From positions 2,790,001 to 2,854,000 of the forward strand of contig CP119317.1 of the NCBI GenBank assembly GCA_029203125.1: 64,000 bases of DNA, given 5' to 3'. Under the pieces are notes generated by a model. It had not been told where the DNA came from, ran no database searches, and was given only the letters and a program-made list of their open reading frames with translations. The position numbers and the translations under genes are program-made. Positions 1-7,817 of the stretch are shown piece after piece. Numbering within the stretch: position 1 is the stretch's first letter; each line of letters starts with the position of its first letter. Source of the DNA: Candidatus Cohnella colombiensis. Its GTDB lineage: Bacteria; Bacillota; Bacilli; Paenibacillales; Paenibacillaceae.

Positions 1-729
1 GAATGCGACAGGAATCTTGTTACCTAGTATTACCTCTTGATTAAACAGCTTCTCACTAACTACAAAAGCTGAATTTAAATCTGTTAAAGCCGCATTGCGG
101 AAAAATGGATCATCATCGTCTTTCTTCGCTATGATCCCAACTGGTTTGATGAGAATAGTACCCTGTACACGCTCGTCTTGAATCTCAAAAACAGTGTCAA
201 GCACTGTCTTGAAATTACCAAGCGCCTTGCTCGTCACGAGCGCTTCATACACCCCATCGACAGGCGTGTCCGATGGTAATCTTCCATCTTCTAGCACGAT
301 GTGATCATTGAAATCAGTGAAGGAGCGCAATGTCGCACTAGGCTTCGATTTATTCTGGTCTTCTACGCCGACTGCAGGAACGAAGACGAACGATTTGGAT
401 CTCCGCTCTGTAACGAGCTCCTTAACGGGGATACCAAAGCTAGGCGATGCTTCATTCGCCATGAAATCATCTAGCTCTGACAACACCTTCAACCGCTTCT
501 CAGGTGATTCGTTGTAAAATCCGATCGACGACCAGTGGGTGCCTGGATATAAATTTCTGTCCTCCTGAAACGTCTGCAAGTCCTTCACTAACATTCGCGA
601 CAGTATTGCTTCTGAGTAGATCGGCATCGTGCCAACAAGAGCAACCGTCATTAATATACCGAAAAACATACTCGCAACAAGCCATTTATTTTGAACCATT
701 TTACGAATAATCATTATGAATAAGGCCAC
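1..729 (-). CDS. ABC transporter permease, FtsX/MacB-like (partial, N-terminal 243 residues)
   Basis: Reading the minus strand from a GTG at 729 gives an open frame that runs off the window edge without a stop. AGGAGG sits 7 nt upstream of the GTG. The protein has a short basic start, then one hydrophobic segment (about residues 15-38, containing LVASMFFGILMTVALVGTM), then a long soluble extracellular-type region. This is the layout of FtsX/MacB-type permeases, which have one N-terminal helix, a large external domain and three C-terminal helices that lie beyond this window. It follows the membrane-fusion lipoprotein gene by 36 nt and would be the last visible member of the LacI-ATPase-adaptor-permease operon. 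The family call rests mainly on context plus topology. The substrate cannot be told. Confidence 0.75.
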   Translation of the reverse strand, partial: MALFIMIIRKMVQNKWLVASMFFGILMTVALVGTMPIYSEAILSRMLVKDLQTFQEDRNLYPGTHWSSIGFYNESPEKRLKVLSELDDFMANEASPSFGIPVKELVTERRSKSFVFVPAVGVEDQNKSKPSATLRSFTDFNDHIVLEDGRLPSDTPVDGVYEALVTSKALGNFKTVLDTVFEIQDERVQGTILIKPVGIIAKKDDDDPFFRNAALTDLNSAFVVSEKLFNQEVILGNKIPVAF

Positions 730-765
730 TCGAAAGCCTCCTGACACTCGAATTGCGATCTTGGA

Positions 766-1788
766 TTATTGCAGAACGATAACTTGACCTTCTTCTACTC
801 CAGAAATAATCTCAACTTCTGTTGGTGTAGTTAGTCCTGGTTCAACATCAATTTCACGAAGCTTATTTCCCTCTTCCATTACGCGAACAAAATTTCTGCC
901 CAAATAGGATCTTAAACCGCTCTTTGGAATAAACAGGATATCGTCCCGTTGCTTCGTAATTATTTTCACGGCAGCAAGCTTTCCGATCACAGCGTCTTCA
1001 GGTAACGTATCGATTGTGATGTACACAGTTTTCGAATACTTATCCGCTAGCTCTTTGTTTTGTGTCTCAGGAGACGATGAAGGGGTTTGTACGACTGTAC
1101 CGACATATTTTTTACTATTGTAATTAATATCTACGGCTACTCCGAATTCTACCTCATACAAATCAGCGGCATTGGCAACTCGTAATGCAAGTTGCAACTG
1201 CGTAGTATCAGCGATAATTACCAGTGTCTGGTAGGCATCTATATAGTCGCCCTCTTTAGCGCTTTCAACAAAAGTAACTGTACCGTCCATTCCCGCCTTC
1301 AATTGTTTACTATTATAATTTTCTAAAAGACGATCGTACTTGATTTGTTCAATTTCCAGCAGTAATGCTGCAATTTTGAGTGCTTGTTCTTCTCCAAACT
1401 TATTCTGTTGGAAATTTAATTTTGCTCTCTCTAGTGCGAGCTGTTGCTCCTTCAATTGCAAATCCAGTCCATCAAATAACAATTGAACGAGAACGTCGCC
1501 CTTCTTCACTTTACCCCCGGACTTCACCAAAATCTTGTCTATTCTACCGCCTTGACCTGTAAACTGCACCACTTCAGTATGAATAGATTCAAATGTTGCA
1601 GTGCCATTTACCGTCTTTTGGATCGTTCCTTTGACAACCTCTGTCGTCGTATAGTTTTCTTGTGCAGGCTTGACTAGAGGTGGCTTCAACGACTCTTCTT
1701 CCTTAGGAAGCAGGGAGCATCCCGTTAAAGTACCAGCCAATAGAATAGAAAGACTAAGTGCAGCGATTTGCTTAAGTGTGCGAGACAA
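766..1788 (-). CDS. HlyD/MacA-type efflux adaptor lipoprotein
   Basis: This is a membrane-fusion (periplasmic-adaptor-like) lipoprotein that would connect the ABC ATPase and permease to an extracellular export path. The N-terminus is a lipoprotein signal: basic residues, a hydrophobic stretch and a lipobox LTGC. It is followed by a biotinyl-lipoyl-like half (IDKILVKSGGKVKKGDVLVQL), a coiled-coil segment rich in Q/L/E, the second lipoyl half (AGMDGTVTFVESAKEGDYIDAYQTLV) and a beta-barrel region ending in VIVLQ. The chosen start is TTG at 1788, because GGAGG (1798-1802) is 9 nt away. An in-frame ATG at 1797 directly abuts that site and is the alternative. The gene overlaps the 3' end of the ATPase gene, so the two are probably translationally coupled. 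Confidence 0.85.
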   Translation of the reverse strand: MSRTLKQIAALSLSILLAGTLTGCSLLPKEEESLKPPLVKPAQENYTTTEVVKGTIQKTVNGTATFESIHTEVVQFTGQGGRIDKILVKSGGKVKKGDVLVQLLFDGLDLQLKEQQLALERAKLNFQQNKFGEEQALKIAALLLEIEQIKYDRLLENYNSKQLKAGMDGTVTFVESAKEGDYIDAYQTLVIIADTTQLQLALRVANAADLYEVEFGVAVDINYNSKKYVGTVVQTPSSSPETQNKELADKYSKTVYITIDTLPEDAVIGKLAAVKIITKQRDDILFIPKSGLRSYLGRNFVRVMEEGNKLREIDVEPGLTTPTEVEIISGVEEGQVIVLQ

Positions 1789-2464
1789 TTTGGCCATCCT
1801 CCAATTCATAAACTTGATCGACAATTTCCATAATTGCAGGATCATGAGTAGTAAGTGCAATCGTAATCCCACTCTGTTCTACCAAATCGCGAAATACTTT
1901 AATAATATGTAGGCCTGTCTTGCTGTCTAATTCCGCAGTAGGCTCGTCAGCCAAAATAAGCTTAGGCTTGTGCGCAATCGCACGAGCGATCGCTGTTCGC
2001 TGCTGCTCGCCCCCGGACATCTCAAAGGGACGGTGGTGCATTCTCGGCTTCAGTCCGACCTGATCCAGAGCCTCAATCGCCGCAGCTTTACGATCGCTTG
2101 CAGGTGTTCCTGCAATTCGAAGTACGAATTCCACGTTTTCATAGGCTGACATCAAGGGAATGAGAGCAAACGATTGGAAAATAAGACCCATTTCCGTTCG
2201 CCTCACCTGATCTCGCTGTTGGCTGGACATCGCTGTGAGATTGCGTCCATTGAACATAATTGTTCCGTCTGTCGGTTGATCAAGCGCACTGAGCAAATTA
2301 ATAAGTGTCGTCTTACCCGATCCGGAACGTCCCTTGAAGGCGACCAAACGACCTGTGGACAATTGAATGTTAACGCCCTTCAACACAGTTACCGCACCTG
2401 AGCCTTTACCAAATGATCGCTTAATGCCTTCGGCTCGAATGATTTCATCGGTGATGACTGTCAT
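1772..2464 (-). CDS. ABC transporter ATP-binding protein (LolD/MacB-type)
   Basis: The 230-residue ATPase carries Walker A GRSGSGKTT, the signature MSGGEQQR and Walker B ILADEPTAELD, followed by the switch histidine (TTHD). It belongs to the MacB/LolD/FtsE-type group, which pairs with FtsX-like permeases, and that fits the permease downstream. The start is ATG 2464, preceded by AAGGAG with 8 nt spacing. Longer in-frame starts would lie inside the LacI gene. It overlaps the end of the LacI-type regulator gene (stop at 2445) by 20 nt and its own 3' end overlaps the adaptor gene. The three genes therefore form one tightly packed unit. The substrate is unknown; this group exports peptides, lipids or antimicrobials. 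Confidence 0.92.
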   Translation of the reverse strand: MTVITDEIIRAEGIKRSFGKGSGAVTVLKGVNIQLSTGRLVAFKGRSGSGKTTLINLLSALDQPTDGTIMFNGRNLTAMSSQQRDQVRRTEMGLIFQSFALIPLMSAYENVEFVLRIAGTPASDRKAAAIEALDQVGLKPRMHHRPFEMSGGEQQRTAIARAIAHKPKLILADEPTAELDSKTGLHIIKVFRDLVEQSGITIALTTHDPAIMEIVDQVYELEDGQIVSHT

Positions 2465-3491
2465 TCTCACTGCTCCTTCCATCATCATCTATAAGGTTAC
2501 GAACAGATCTACGCTCAACAAGTTGTGGGGGGATAAACACCCCTCGTCCGTAGTTACCCTCTAGCAATTCTTGCAGCAATTGTGCTGACATAACGCTCGT
2601 CTCTTCTAACTGATGATGAACTGTCGTCAGAGGGGGTGATGTATGCGCAGCATAAATATCGTCATCATAGCCCACAATCGACATTTGATCAGGCACACGG
2701 ACCCCACAGCTCGAAAGTGCCGCAATCGCACCGATCGCCATCAAATCGTTCGCACAAAAAATCGCAGTCATATCTGGATTACGGTGCAATAGTTCCATTG
2801 CTCCATCCGCTCCACCCTCGCCAGTGAAGTACCCCGTAGCTATCTGTCGTTGTTCATGAACGATGCCGTACTCCGCTAGCGCTGCAACAAATCCGCTGTA
2901 TCGCTCAACTGAGCAACGAACATTTGGAGGACCACCAATATAGCCCATTTTTCGATGTCCGTTTCGAAGTAGCAATTGCGCTACAAGTCGCCCTCCCTCC
3001 CAATCGTTGGAGACGACAGAAGAACAGTGCTCATCGACGACATTTTCGAAATTTACTGTTGGAATCTTCAGCCTAATCGCCTCTTGCACGATGGGATGTC
3101 GTGAAGAAAATCCGGAGAATAGCAGGCACCCCTCAAGTCTTCGTGAACTGATGCACTCCACTAATCGTTGTGCTGGATAATTCAGAAAGGGGATTGAGAA
3201 AAATAACGTATCTTTGTTCAATTTATGTAGCTCTCGCTGTACTGGAGAAAACATATCGAGATAACCTGCGTACACCATCGGCTCAAACTCAGGAAGGAAT
3301 ACCCCGATCAAATTGCTATGATTACTGACAAGCTGCTTCGCACCTAGGTGAGGGATGTAGCCCATCTTCTGCGCCATCTCTTCAACTAGCTTCCGTGTCT
3401 GAGGATTTACGCCATACACGCCATTCAATGCACGTGATACAGTGCTGGCGGATAAATCTAATGCATCGGCAATGGCTTTAATACCGTGCAT
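2445..3491 (-). CDS. LacI/GalR-family transcriptional regulator
   Basis: The 348-residue protein starts with the LacI helix-turn-helix (IKAIADALDLSASTVSRALNG), a hinge region, and a periplasmic-binding-protein-like sensor (about residues 60-335; note SIVGYDDDIYA near the C-terminus). ATG 3491 is chosen because AAGGGAG lies 8 nt upstream. The gene heads the ABC export operon and overlaps the ATPase gene, so it probably controls that operon together with itself. A perfect 16-bp palindrome, TTGCAAACGTTTGCAA, lies 24 nt upstream of the start and is the obvious operator. The divergent nag genes are an alternative or additional target. The effector sugar cannot be read from sequence. Confidence 0.92.
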   Translation of the reverse strand: MHGIKAIADALDLSASTVSRALNGVYGVNPQTRKLVEEMAQKMGYIPHLGAKQLVSNHSNLIGVFLPEFEPMVYAGYLDMFSPVQRELHKLNKDTLFFSIPFLNYPAQRLVECISSRRLEGCLLFSGFSSRHPIVQEAIRLKIPTVNFENVVDEHCSSVVSNDWEGGRLVAQLLLRNGHRKMGYIGGPPNVRCSVERYSGFVAALAEYGIVHEQRQIATGYFTGEGGADGAMELLHRNPDMTAIFCANDLMAIGAIAALSSCGVRVPDQMSIVGYDDDIYAAHTSPPLTTVHHQLEETSVMSAQLLQELLEGNYGRGVFIPPQLVERRSVRNLIDDDGRSSENDSHHR

Positions 3492-3514
3492 ATTAGCGAC
3501 TCCCTTCACGATAA

Positions 3515-3530
3515 TTGCAAACGTTTGCAA
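3515..3530. promoter_or_regulatory. LacI-type operator / cre-like perfect palindrome
   Basis: TTGCAAACGTTTGCAA is identical to its reverse complement. It has the central CG typical of LacI-family operators and also fits the catabolite-responsive (cre) pattern TGNAANCGNNNNCA. It lies 24 nt before the LacI gene start, so autoregulation by the adjacent regulator is the simplest reading. CcpA control is also possible. Confidence 0.8.
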
Positions 3531-3568
3531 CTCTACATGTTTGACTATATTTAACTTTGAAATTTATG

Positions 3569-3613
3569 TCAATTGGAGCAAATAACAATTTTTTTAACAA
3601 CCGCTCCAATTGA
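3569..3613. repeat. 11-bp inverted repeat between divergent lacI and nag operons
   Basis: TCAATTGGAGC (3569-3579) and GCTCCAATTGA (3603-3613) are perfect reverse complements separated by 23 nt that include a run of seven Ts. The position, in the divergent promoter region between the LacI gene and the rpiR-nagB-nagA operon, suggests a binding site or a DNA-looping element. A hairpin in either transcript is also possible. Confidence 0.6.
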
Positions 3614-3629
3614 ACTTTTTACGTACTTG

Positions 3630-3675
3630 TGAAAATTATTTTCATGAGTTATATTTATATCATGAAAATATTTTA
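3630..3675 (+). promoter_or_regulatory. Putative RpiR/MurR operator pair upstream of the nag operon
   Basis: TGAAAATTATTTTCA (3630-3644) is a near-perfect palindrome with a single central base. A second, degenerate copy TGAAAATATTTTA lies at 3663-3675. Both sit within 70 bp upstream of the RpiR-type regulator gene. AT-rich TGAAAnnnTTTCA palindromes are the usual kind of site for this regulator family, so autoregulation is inferred. Confidence 0.5.
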
Positions 3676-3696
3676 CTTAAAGTGAGGGTGCATGCG

Positions 3697-4560
3697 ATGA
3701 GCATTCGAAATGCGATTCAAGATCAAATTACGAATCTGCATCCGATAGAAAGAAAGCTTGCCGACTTTATTTTAAACCACCCTCGTGAGGTTGTTCAGCT
3801 TTCAATTACAGAGCTCGCAAAACTATCAGGCAGCAGTACAGCAACGATCTCGCGATTTTGCAAGCTGTTCCATACGCAAGGGTTTCCTGAATTCAAACAA
3901 ATTCTCGCGACAGAGGTTGCACATCAAACCACTGCTCCTGATCAGTATCAGGACATTGTCGCAGGTAACCCTCTATCAGAAATTGTTGCAGCAATAACAG
4001 CTAATCACATTCGTTCTTTAACAGATACAACACAATTGCTAGACCTTCATCAGTTGCGAATTGCGATGACCGCACTGAACAATGCATCACGAATTGATCT
4101 ATATGGTTCTGGAACATCGGGCTTTGTCGCTCAAGACTTTTTCCATAAATTAATTCGAATTGGGAAAGCGGCGGCAGTATTCTCGGATCCTCACCTTCAG
4201 CTAACCTCCGCTTCTTCATTAACGTCGCACGATGTCGCGATCGGCATCTCTTATTCGGGAGAAACATTAGAGACGATTCATGCCCTGCAAACGGCTGCTG
4301 AACGAGGCGCAACGACATTATCCATTACTCGTTTCGGATCGAATACTCTCGCTGACGGAGCTCAGATTCAACTATTTACCTCATCAGCAGAAGCAGGTAT
4401 GCGCCGTGGAGATATGGCTTCTAGAATGGCACAACTCCATGTCGTCGATATTTTATTTATGGGGCTCGTCAGTGAATATTTTGAAAGCTATGTCCCTGCC
4501 CTTGAACGTTCCTTCCAAACTGTGAAACAACATACTAGAAAAGAGGCCAAATTACGATGA
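3697..4560 (+). CDS. MurR/RpiR-family transcriptional regulator of the nag operon
   Basis: The 287-residue protein has an N-terminal RpiR helix-turn-helix (about residues 1-77: IRNAIQDQITNLHPIERKLADFIL, then LSGSSTATISRFCKLF). A SIS phosphosugar-binding domain follows (about 115-250: IDLYGSGTSGFVAQDFFHKLIRIG, then GISYSGETLETIHALQTA). ATG 3697 is preferred, after GAGGGTG; frames extending further upstream would have no ribosome site. It overlaps nagB by ATGA. In this family SIS domains bind sugar phosphates, so glucosamine-6-P or GlcNAc-6-P is the likely effector by context. It plays the role that the GntR regulator NagR plays in Bacillus. Confidence 0.9.
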   Translation: MSIRNAIQDQITNLHPIERKLADFILNHPREVVQLSITELAKLSGSSTATISRFCKLFHTQGFPEFKQILATEVAHQTTAPDQYQDIVAGNPLSEIVAAITANHIRSLTDTTQLLDLHQLRIAMTALNNASRIDLYGSGTSGFVAQDFFHKLIRIGKAAAVFSDPHLQLTSASSLTSHDVAIGISYSGETLETIHALQTAAERGATTLSITRFGSNTLADGAQIQLFTSSAEAGMRRGDMASRMAQLHVVDILFMGLVSEYFESYVPALERSFQTVKQHTRKEAKLR

Positions 4561-5297
4561 TTAACAACATGATTTTTGACAGTAACGAAAAATTGAACGA
4601 AGCAGCGGCTAACTTGATCATTAGTCAGGTGCAAACGAATCCCCGCGCTGTGCTCGGACTAGCAACCGGCGGCACGCCTGTGGGCATCTACGAGCAAATC
4701 GTCCATGAATATCAGCGCGGCATGTTCAGCTTCCGTCAAGCGACAACATTCAACCTCGATGAATACGTTGGTTTGCCGATCAATCATCCAGAAAGTTATC
4801 ATTCCTACATGAATCATCATCTGTTTTCACATATTGACCTGCCTCAGGAGCAAAGTCATCTTCCCGATGGTAATGCGACAGATTTGCAAGCAGAATGTGA
4901 TCATTACGATCAGGCAATAGAAAACATAGGGCACATCGATCTTCAACTGCTTGGACTCGGTCATAATGGGCATATCGGTTTCAATGAGCCTTCGCATGCG
5001 TTAAGTCGTGGTACGCATATCGTTGACTTGGCTGAGGAAACGAGACAAGCGAACGCTCGCTTCTTCGATTCCATTGATAGTGTACCGAAACAAGCGTTAA
5101 CGATGGGTGTAGGTACTATTCTCAAAGCGAAAAAAATATTACTCGTCGTAAAAGGTGAAGACAAAGCAGCAATTATCGCTCGCGCTTTACAAGGGCCAAT
5201 TACAACGGATTGCCCCGCATCATTACTTCAAACGCATCCGAACCTGATCGTCATGCTCGATGAAGCTGCTGCATCTCAACTGGATAAGCAATCATGA
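4557..5297 (+). CDS. nagB: Glucosamine-6-phosphate deaminase
   Basis: NagB converts glucosamine-6-phosphate to fructose-6-phosphate and ammonia, the step that feeds amino sugars into glycolysis. At 246 residues it has the normal family length. Visible landmarks are LATGGTP (phosphate loop), FNLDEYVGL, the active-site block GLGHNGHIGFNEP with its catalytic histidine, and TMGVGTI. It overlaps both neighbours by ATGA (start in the rpiR stop, stop in the nagA start), so the three proteins are made from one coupled transcript. Confidence 0.96.
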   Translation: MINNMIFDSNEKLNEAAANLIISQVQTNPRAVLGLATGGTPVGIYEQIVHEYQRGMFSFRQATTFNLDEYVGLPINHPESYHSYMNHHLFSHIDLPQEQSHLPDGNATDLQAECDHYDQAIENIGHIDLQLLGLGHNGHIGFNEPSHALSRGTHIVDLAEETRQANARFFDSIDSVPKQALTMGVGTILKAKKILLVVKGEDKAAIIARALQGPITTDCPASLLQTHPNLIVMLDEAAASQLDKQS

Positions 5298-6472
5298 GCC
5301 ACGGGACAATGGGGAACCTGCTTATACACAACGCCCGAGTCGTTGCTCCAGATGCTACGATTGAGAATGGTTGGGTGCTGCTAAACGAAGGTATTATTGT
5401 AGAGGTCGGGAGTGGAGAAATAGATCTGACGAGAACCGATACAGCGATGATTAATGCGGCTGGAATGTGGCTGATTCCCGGATTTATCGACGTTCATGTT
5501 CATGGCGGCGCTGGTTCCGACTTCATGAGTGCGGATGCTGACGGTCTATCCACAATCACGAAATTTCACGCCACGCATGGGACAACAAGCATTGTTGCTA
5601 CTTCTTTAACAGCATCTCGCGAGGAATTAACAGCGATTTTAGATCGTACACATCACTACATGTCGAAGGCGATGCCCTATGCACAAGTGGTTGGCGTTCA
5701 TCTCGAAGGTCCATTCGTAAGTGAAAAATGGCGTGGCGCACAGAATCCAGCATTCATCGCTCCTCCTCAATTAGCGTGGTTAGAAGAGTGGGTTTCTCGT
5801 TACCCTGACTTGATAAAGTTGCAAACTTTAGCTCCTGAAACTGAAGGCGCGCTTGACTATATTGAGCGTCTTACACAGCTTGGTATCGTCGCAAGCTGTG
5901 GTCATACAGACGCGACCTACGAGGAGATCATCGCTTCCGCAGATCGAGGGTTGCGTCAGGCCACTCATACATTCAACGCCATGCGCAGCTTGCATCATCG
6001 CGAACCAGGAACAGTCGGTGCAGTATTAACCGATTCTCGCATTCGTACCGAGGTTATCGCCGACGGACATCACGTCCATCATGCTGCCATTAAGTTACTT
6101 GTCGCGGCTAAAGGACGAAATGGTGTCATCTTAATTACAGACGCAATGGAAGCCTCAGGAATGCCTGATGGCGACTACAAAATAGGCGAGCTCCCCGTGC
6201 AGATGATTGATGGCGTCGCTCGTCTCAAGGATTCCGGTAACTTGGCCGGAAGCACCTTGACGATGATCCAAGCATTCCGCTACATGGTCAATAAGGTCGG
6301 CGTCTCGGTTGAAGATGCAAGCCAGATGGCTAGTGGCAATCCCGCAAATCAGCTCGGCATCGATGCTGTTACCGGCTCAATCACATCAGGGAAGCGTGGA
6401 GATTTGCTATTGCTTGATGATACACTCACTCTTCACAATGTATGGATTGGCGGGCGTCCGCACAGTCTCTGA
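5294..6472 (+). CDS. nagA: N-acetylglucosamine-6-phosphate deacetylase
   Basis: NagA removes the acetyl group from GlcNAc-6-phosphate and supplies the substrate for NagB. The 392-residue amidohydrolase shows the metal-site HxH (DVHVHGG, residues 68 and 70), HLEGPF, GHTDA, THTFNAM and the catalytic ITDAM aspartate. The start at 5294 overlaps the nagB stop by ATGA. A second in-frame ATG at 5309 is possible because neither has a strong ribosome site. A clear terminator follows the stop. No GlcNAc PTS or ABC permease gene is next to this operon, so uptake is encoded elsewhere. Confidence 0.96.
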   Translation: MSHGTMGNLLIHNARVVAPDATIENGWVLLNEGIIVEVGSGEIDLTRTDTAMINAAGMWLIPGFIDVHVHGGAGSDFMSADADGLSTITKFHATHGTTSIVATSLTASREELTAILDRTHHYMSKAMPYAQVVGVHLEGPFVSEKWRGAQNPAFIAPPQLAWLEEWVSRYPDLIKLQTLAPETEGALDYIERLTQLGIVASCGHTDATYEEIIASADRGLRQATHTFNAMRSLHHREPGTVGAVLTDSRIRTEVIADGHHVHHAAIKLLVAAKGRNGVILITDAMEASGMPDGDYKIGELPVQMIDGVARLKDSGNLAGSTLTMIQAFRYMVNKVGVSVEDASQMASGNPANQLGIDAVTGSITSGKRGDLLLLDDTLTLHNVWIGGRPHSL

Positions 6473-6500
6473 GCGAAGGGGATAACTTAACAATAAAAAT

Positions 6501-6545
6501 GAGGTTGCTCCTTCATGCACTAGGGAGCAACCTCTTATTATTTTT
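6501..6545 (+). terminator. Rho-independent terminator after nagA
   Basis: GAGGTTGCTCC (6501-6511) pairs with GGAGCAACCTC (6524-6534) and is followed by a T-rich tract. It also separates the nag operon from the convergent ParM-like gene and may work for both. Confidence 0.9.
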
Positions 6546-6549
6546 GTGC

Positions 6550-7644
6550 TTAAAGTCCTTCTGTATTAGAAGTCTTATTCTTAGCCATCTTCAGATAGCC
6601 GTACACGTTCTGCAATTCGCTATCATCCACAAAGCGCAAGCGCATATTGTCCGCCGCTTCAACAATGTAAGTCTTCAATGCTGCTGCGCCACCACCTAGC
6701 ACGTAGAAACATTGAATATCCGGATACTTCTTCCAACGTTTGCGAATGAGATCAACGATTTTCTGCGATGCACGACTGAAATAAGTGTCCACAATCGGGC
6801 GAATGTCTGCTTGGCCTTCTCCTACGCGTTGAATGATGTAATCTTGTTTACGAATACGTTGAATGAGCTTCGTACGACTTGGGAAGCGATAGCCAAATTG
6901 ATCTTCAACATCGCGAATAATCGAATCCAAATAGGATGCTAGTCCCAACTGCTCTCCTGTACTGAATTGATTATCAATGCTCATCCGCTTCACAACAGGA
7001 AAATCTGTCGTTAGTGCGCCCATCTCACATATTCCAATTACACCGTTATATAGCTCTTCATCGCGCACTTGTAAGTTATCGTGAGTCGCCATATGGAACA
7101 ATGCAGCCGCACCCTCAATGGAAACTATCGCCCGTCTAATATTTACACGAACTGTACGTCCGCGCAGCTTAGGCGTCGATAGGAAAGTCACCTCATGCTC
7201 ACCCACAAGTCGCTCTTCAAACGTCTGATGATATCTCGCATATGTACGGACAGGCAACCCTGTACCGATTATATACTCGACCTGATCTACCGTCTCCCCG
7301 GGTTGTAGCGTTTGAGCTACATTCGTAATGCTCGCATAAGCTAACGCTGTTAAAGCAACGATGAGTGATTGATCACTGGTCGCCTTATTATCGGTTTCCT
7401 CTAGCTCTGCATTATCTTGGTCTTCGGAAGCGAGTAAGCCAACAAAGTACCGTTGACTTCGCTTCTTCAGCTTCGGACTATAGACCATTACATCCAATGC
7501 CTTAAGCGGCGAGTCTTCCTCCTGTAGCACATGTCTCTCATAACCAGGTGAAACGATACTCGGTATGATCACAGGTACATTCGACCCGCTTACGACTAAT
7601 TTCACACTATCATTGCCTATATCAATACCTGCTAGCCTTATCAT
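6550..7644 (-). CDS. ParM/StbA-like actin-family protein
   Basis: The 364-residue protein begins with the phosphate-1 motif of the actin/Hsp70 fold (MIRLAGIDIGNDSVKL). It has a second phosphate/adenosine region (CFYVLGGGAAALK) near residues 335-345, as in ParM/StbA/Alp filament-forming actins. GGAGG lies 6 nt before ATG 7644. No ParR-like or centromere-repeat partner lies beside it, so this is not an obvious plasmid segregation cassette. It is divergent from an M23 peptidase-bactofilin operon, which suggests a cell-shape or envelope role (inference). Actin-like proteins of this type are known in Firmicute chromosomes and plasmids, and I cannot assign a subfamily with certainty. Confidence 0.85.
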   Translation of the reverse strand: MIRLAGIDIGNDSVKLVVSGSNVPVIIPSIVSPGYERHVLQEEDSPLKALDVMVYSPKLKKRSQRYFVGLLASEDQDNAELEETDNKATSDQSLIVALTALAYASITNVAQTLQPGETVDQVEYIIGTGLPVRTYARYHQTFEERLVGEHEVTFLSTPKLRGRTVRVNIRRAIVSIEGAAALFHMATHDNLQVRDEELYNGVIGICEMGALTTDFPVVKRMSIDNQFSTGEQLGLASYLDSIIRDVEDQFGYRFPSRTKLIQRIRKQDYIIQRVGEGQADIRPIVDTYFSRASQKIVDLIRKRWKKYPDIQCFYVLGGGAAALKTYIVEAADNMRLRFVDDSELQNVYGYLKMAKNKTSNTEGL

Positions 7645-7701
7645 AATTTACCTCCCAATAAAATATACTCAATATTCAAATCATTCGCCCTAACTTGACA
7701 A

Positions 7702-7753
7702 AATCCTTTTTTACGACAATTTATTGTGACATTTTTTTCTGTAAAAAAGGATT
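7702..7753. repeat. 13-bp inverted repeat in the divergent actin-like / M23 promoter region
   Basis: AATCCTTTTTTAC (7702-7714) and GTAAAAAAGGATT (7741-7753) are perfect reverse complements. The 26-nt loop itself contains ACAAT-TT-ATTGT. A TTGACA hexamer precedes the left arm at 7695-7700. The element sits between the two divergent genes and could be a shared operator or, in RNA, a leader hairpin. Confidence 0.7.
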
Positions 7754-7817
7754 CTGAATAATAAAGTCGAAATAATCTATTTGATCGAGTACGAATTTTC
7801 AATGTTGGAGGGTAGTC

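Noticed and set aside
6550..7644. Plasmid partition cassette (parM with parC repeats and parR)
   Set aside because: No small DNA-binding partner gene or iteron cluster lies beside it. The flanks are ordinary chromosomal operons.
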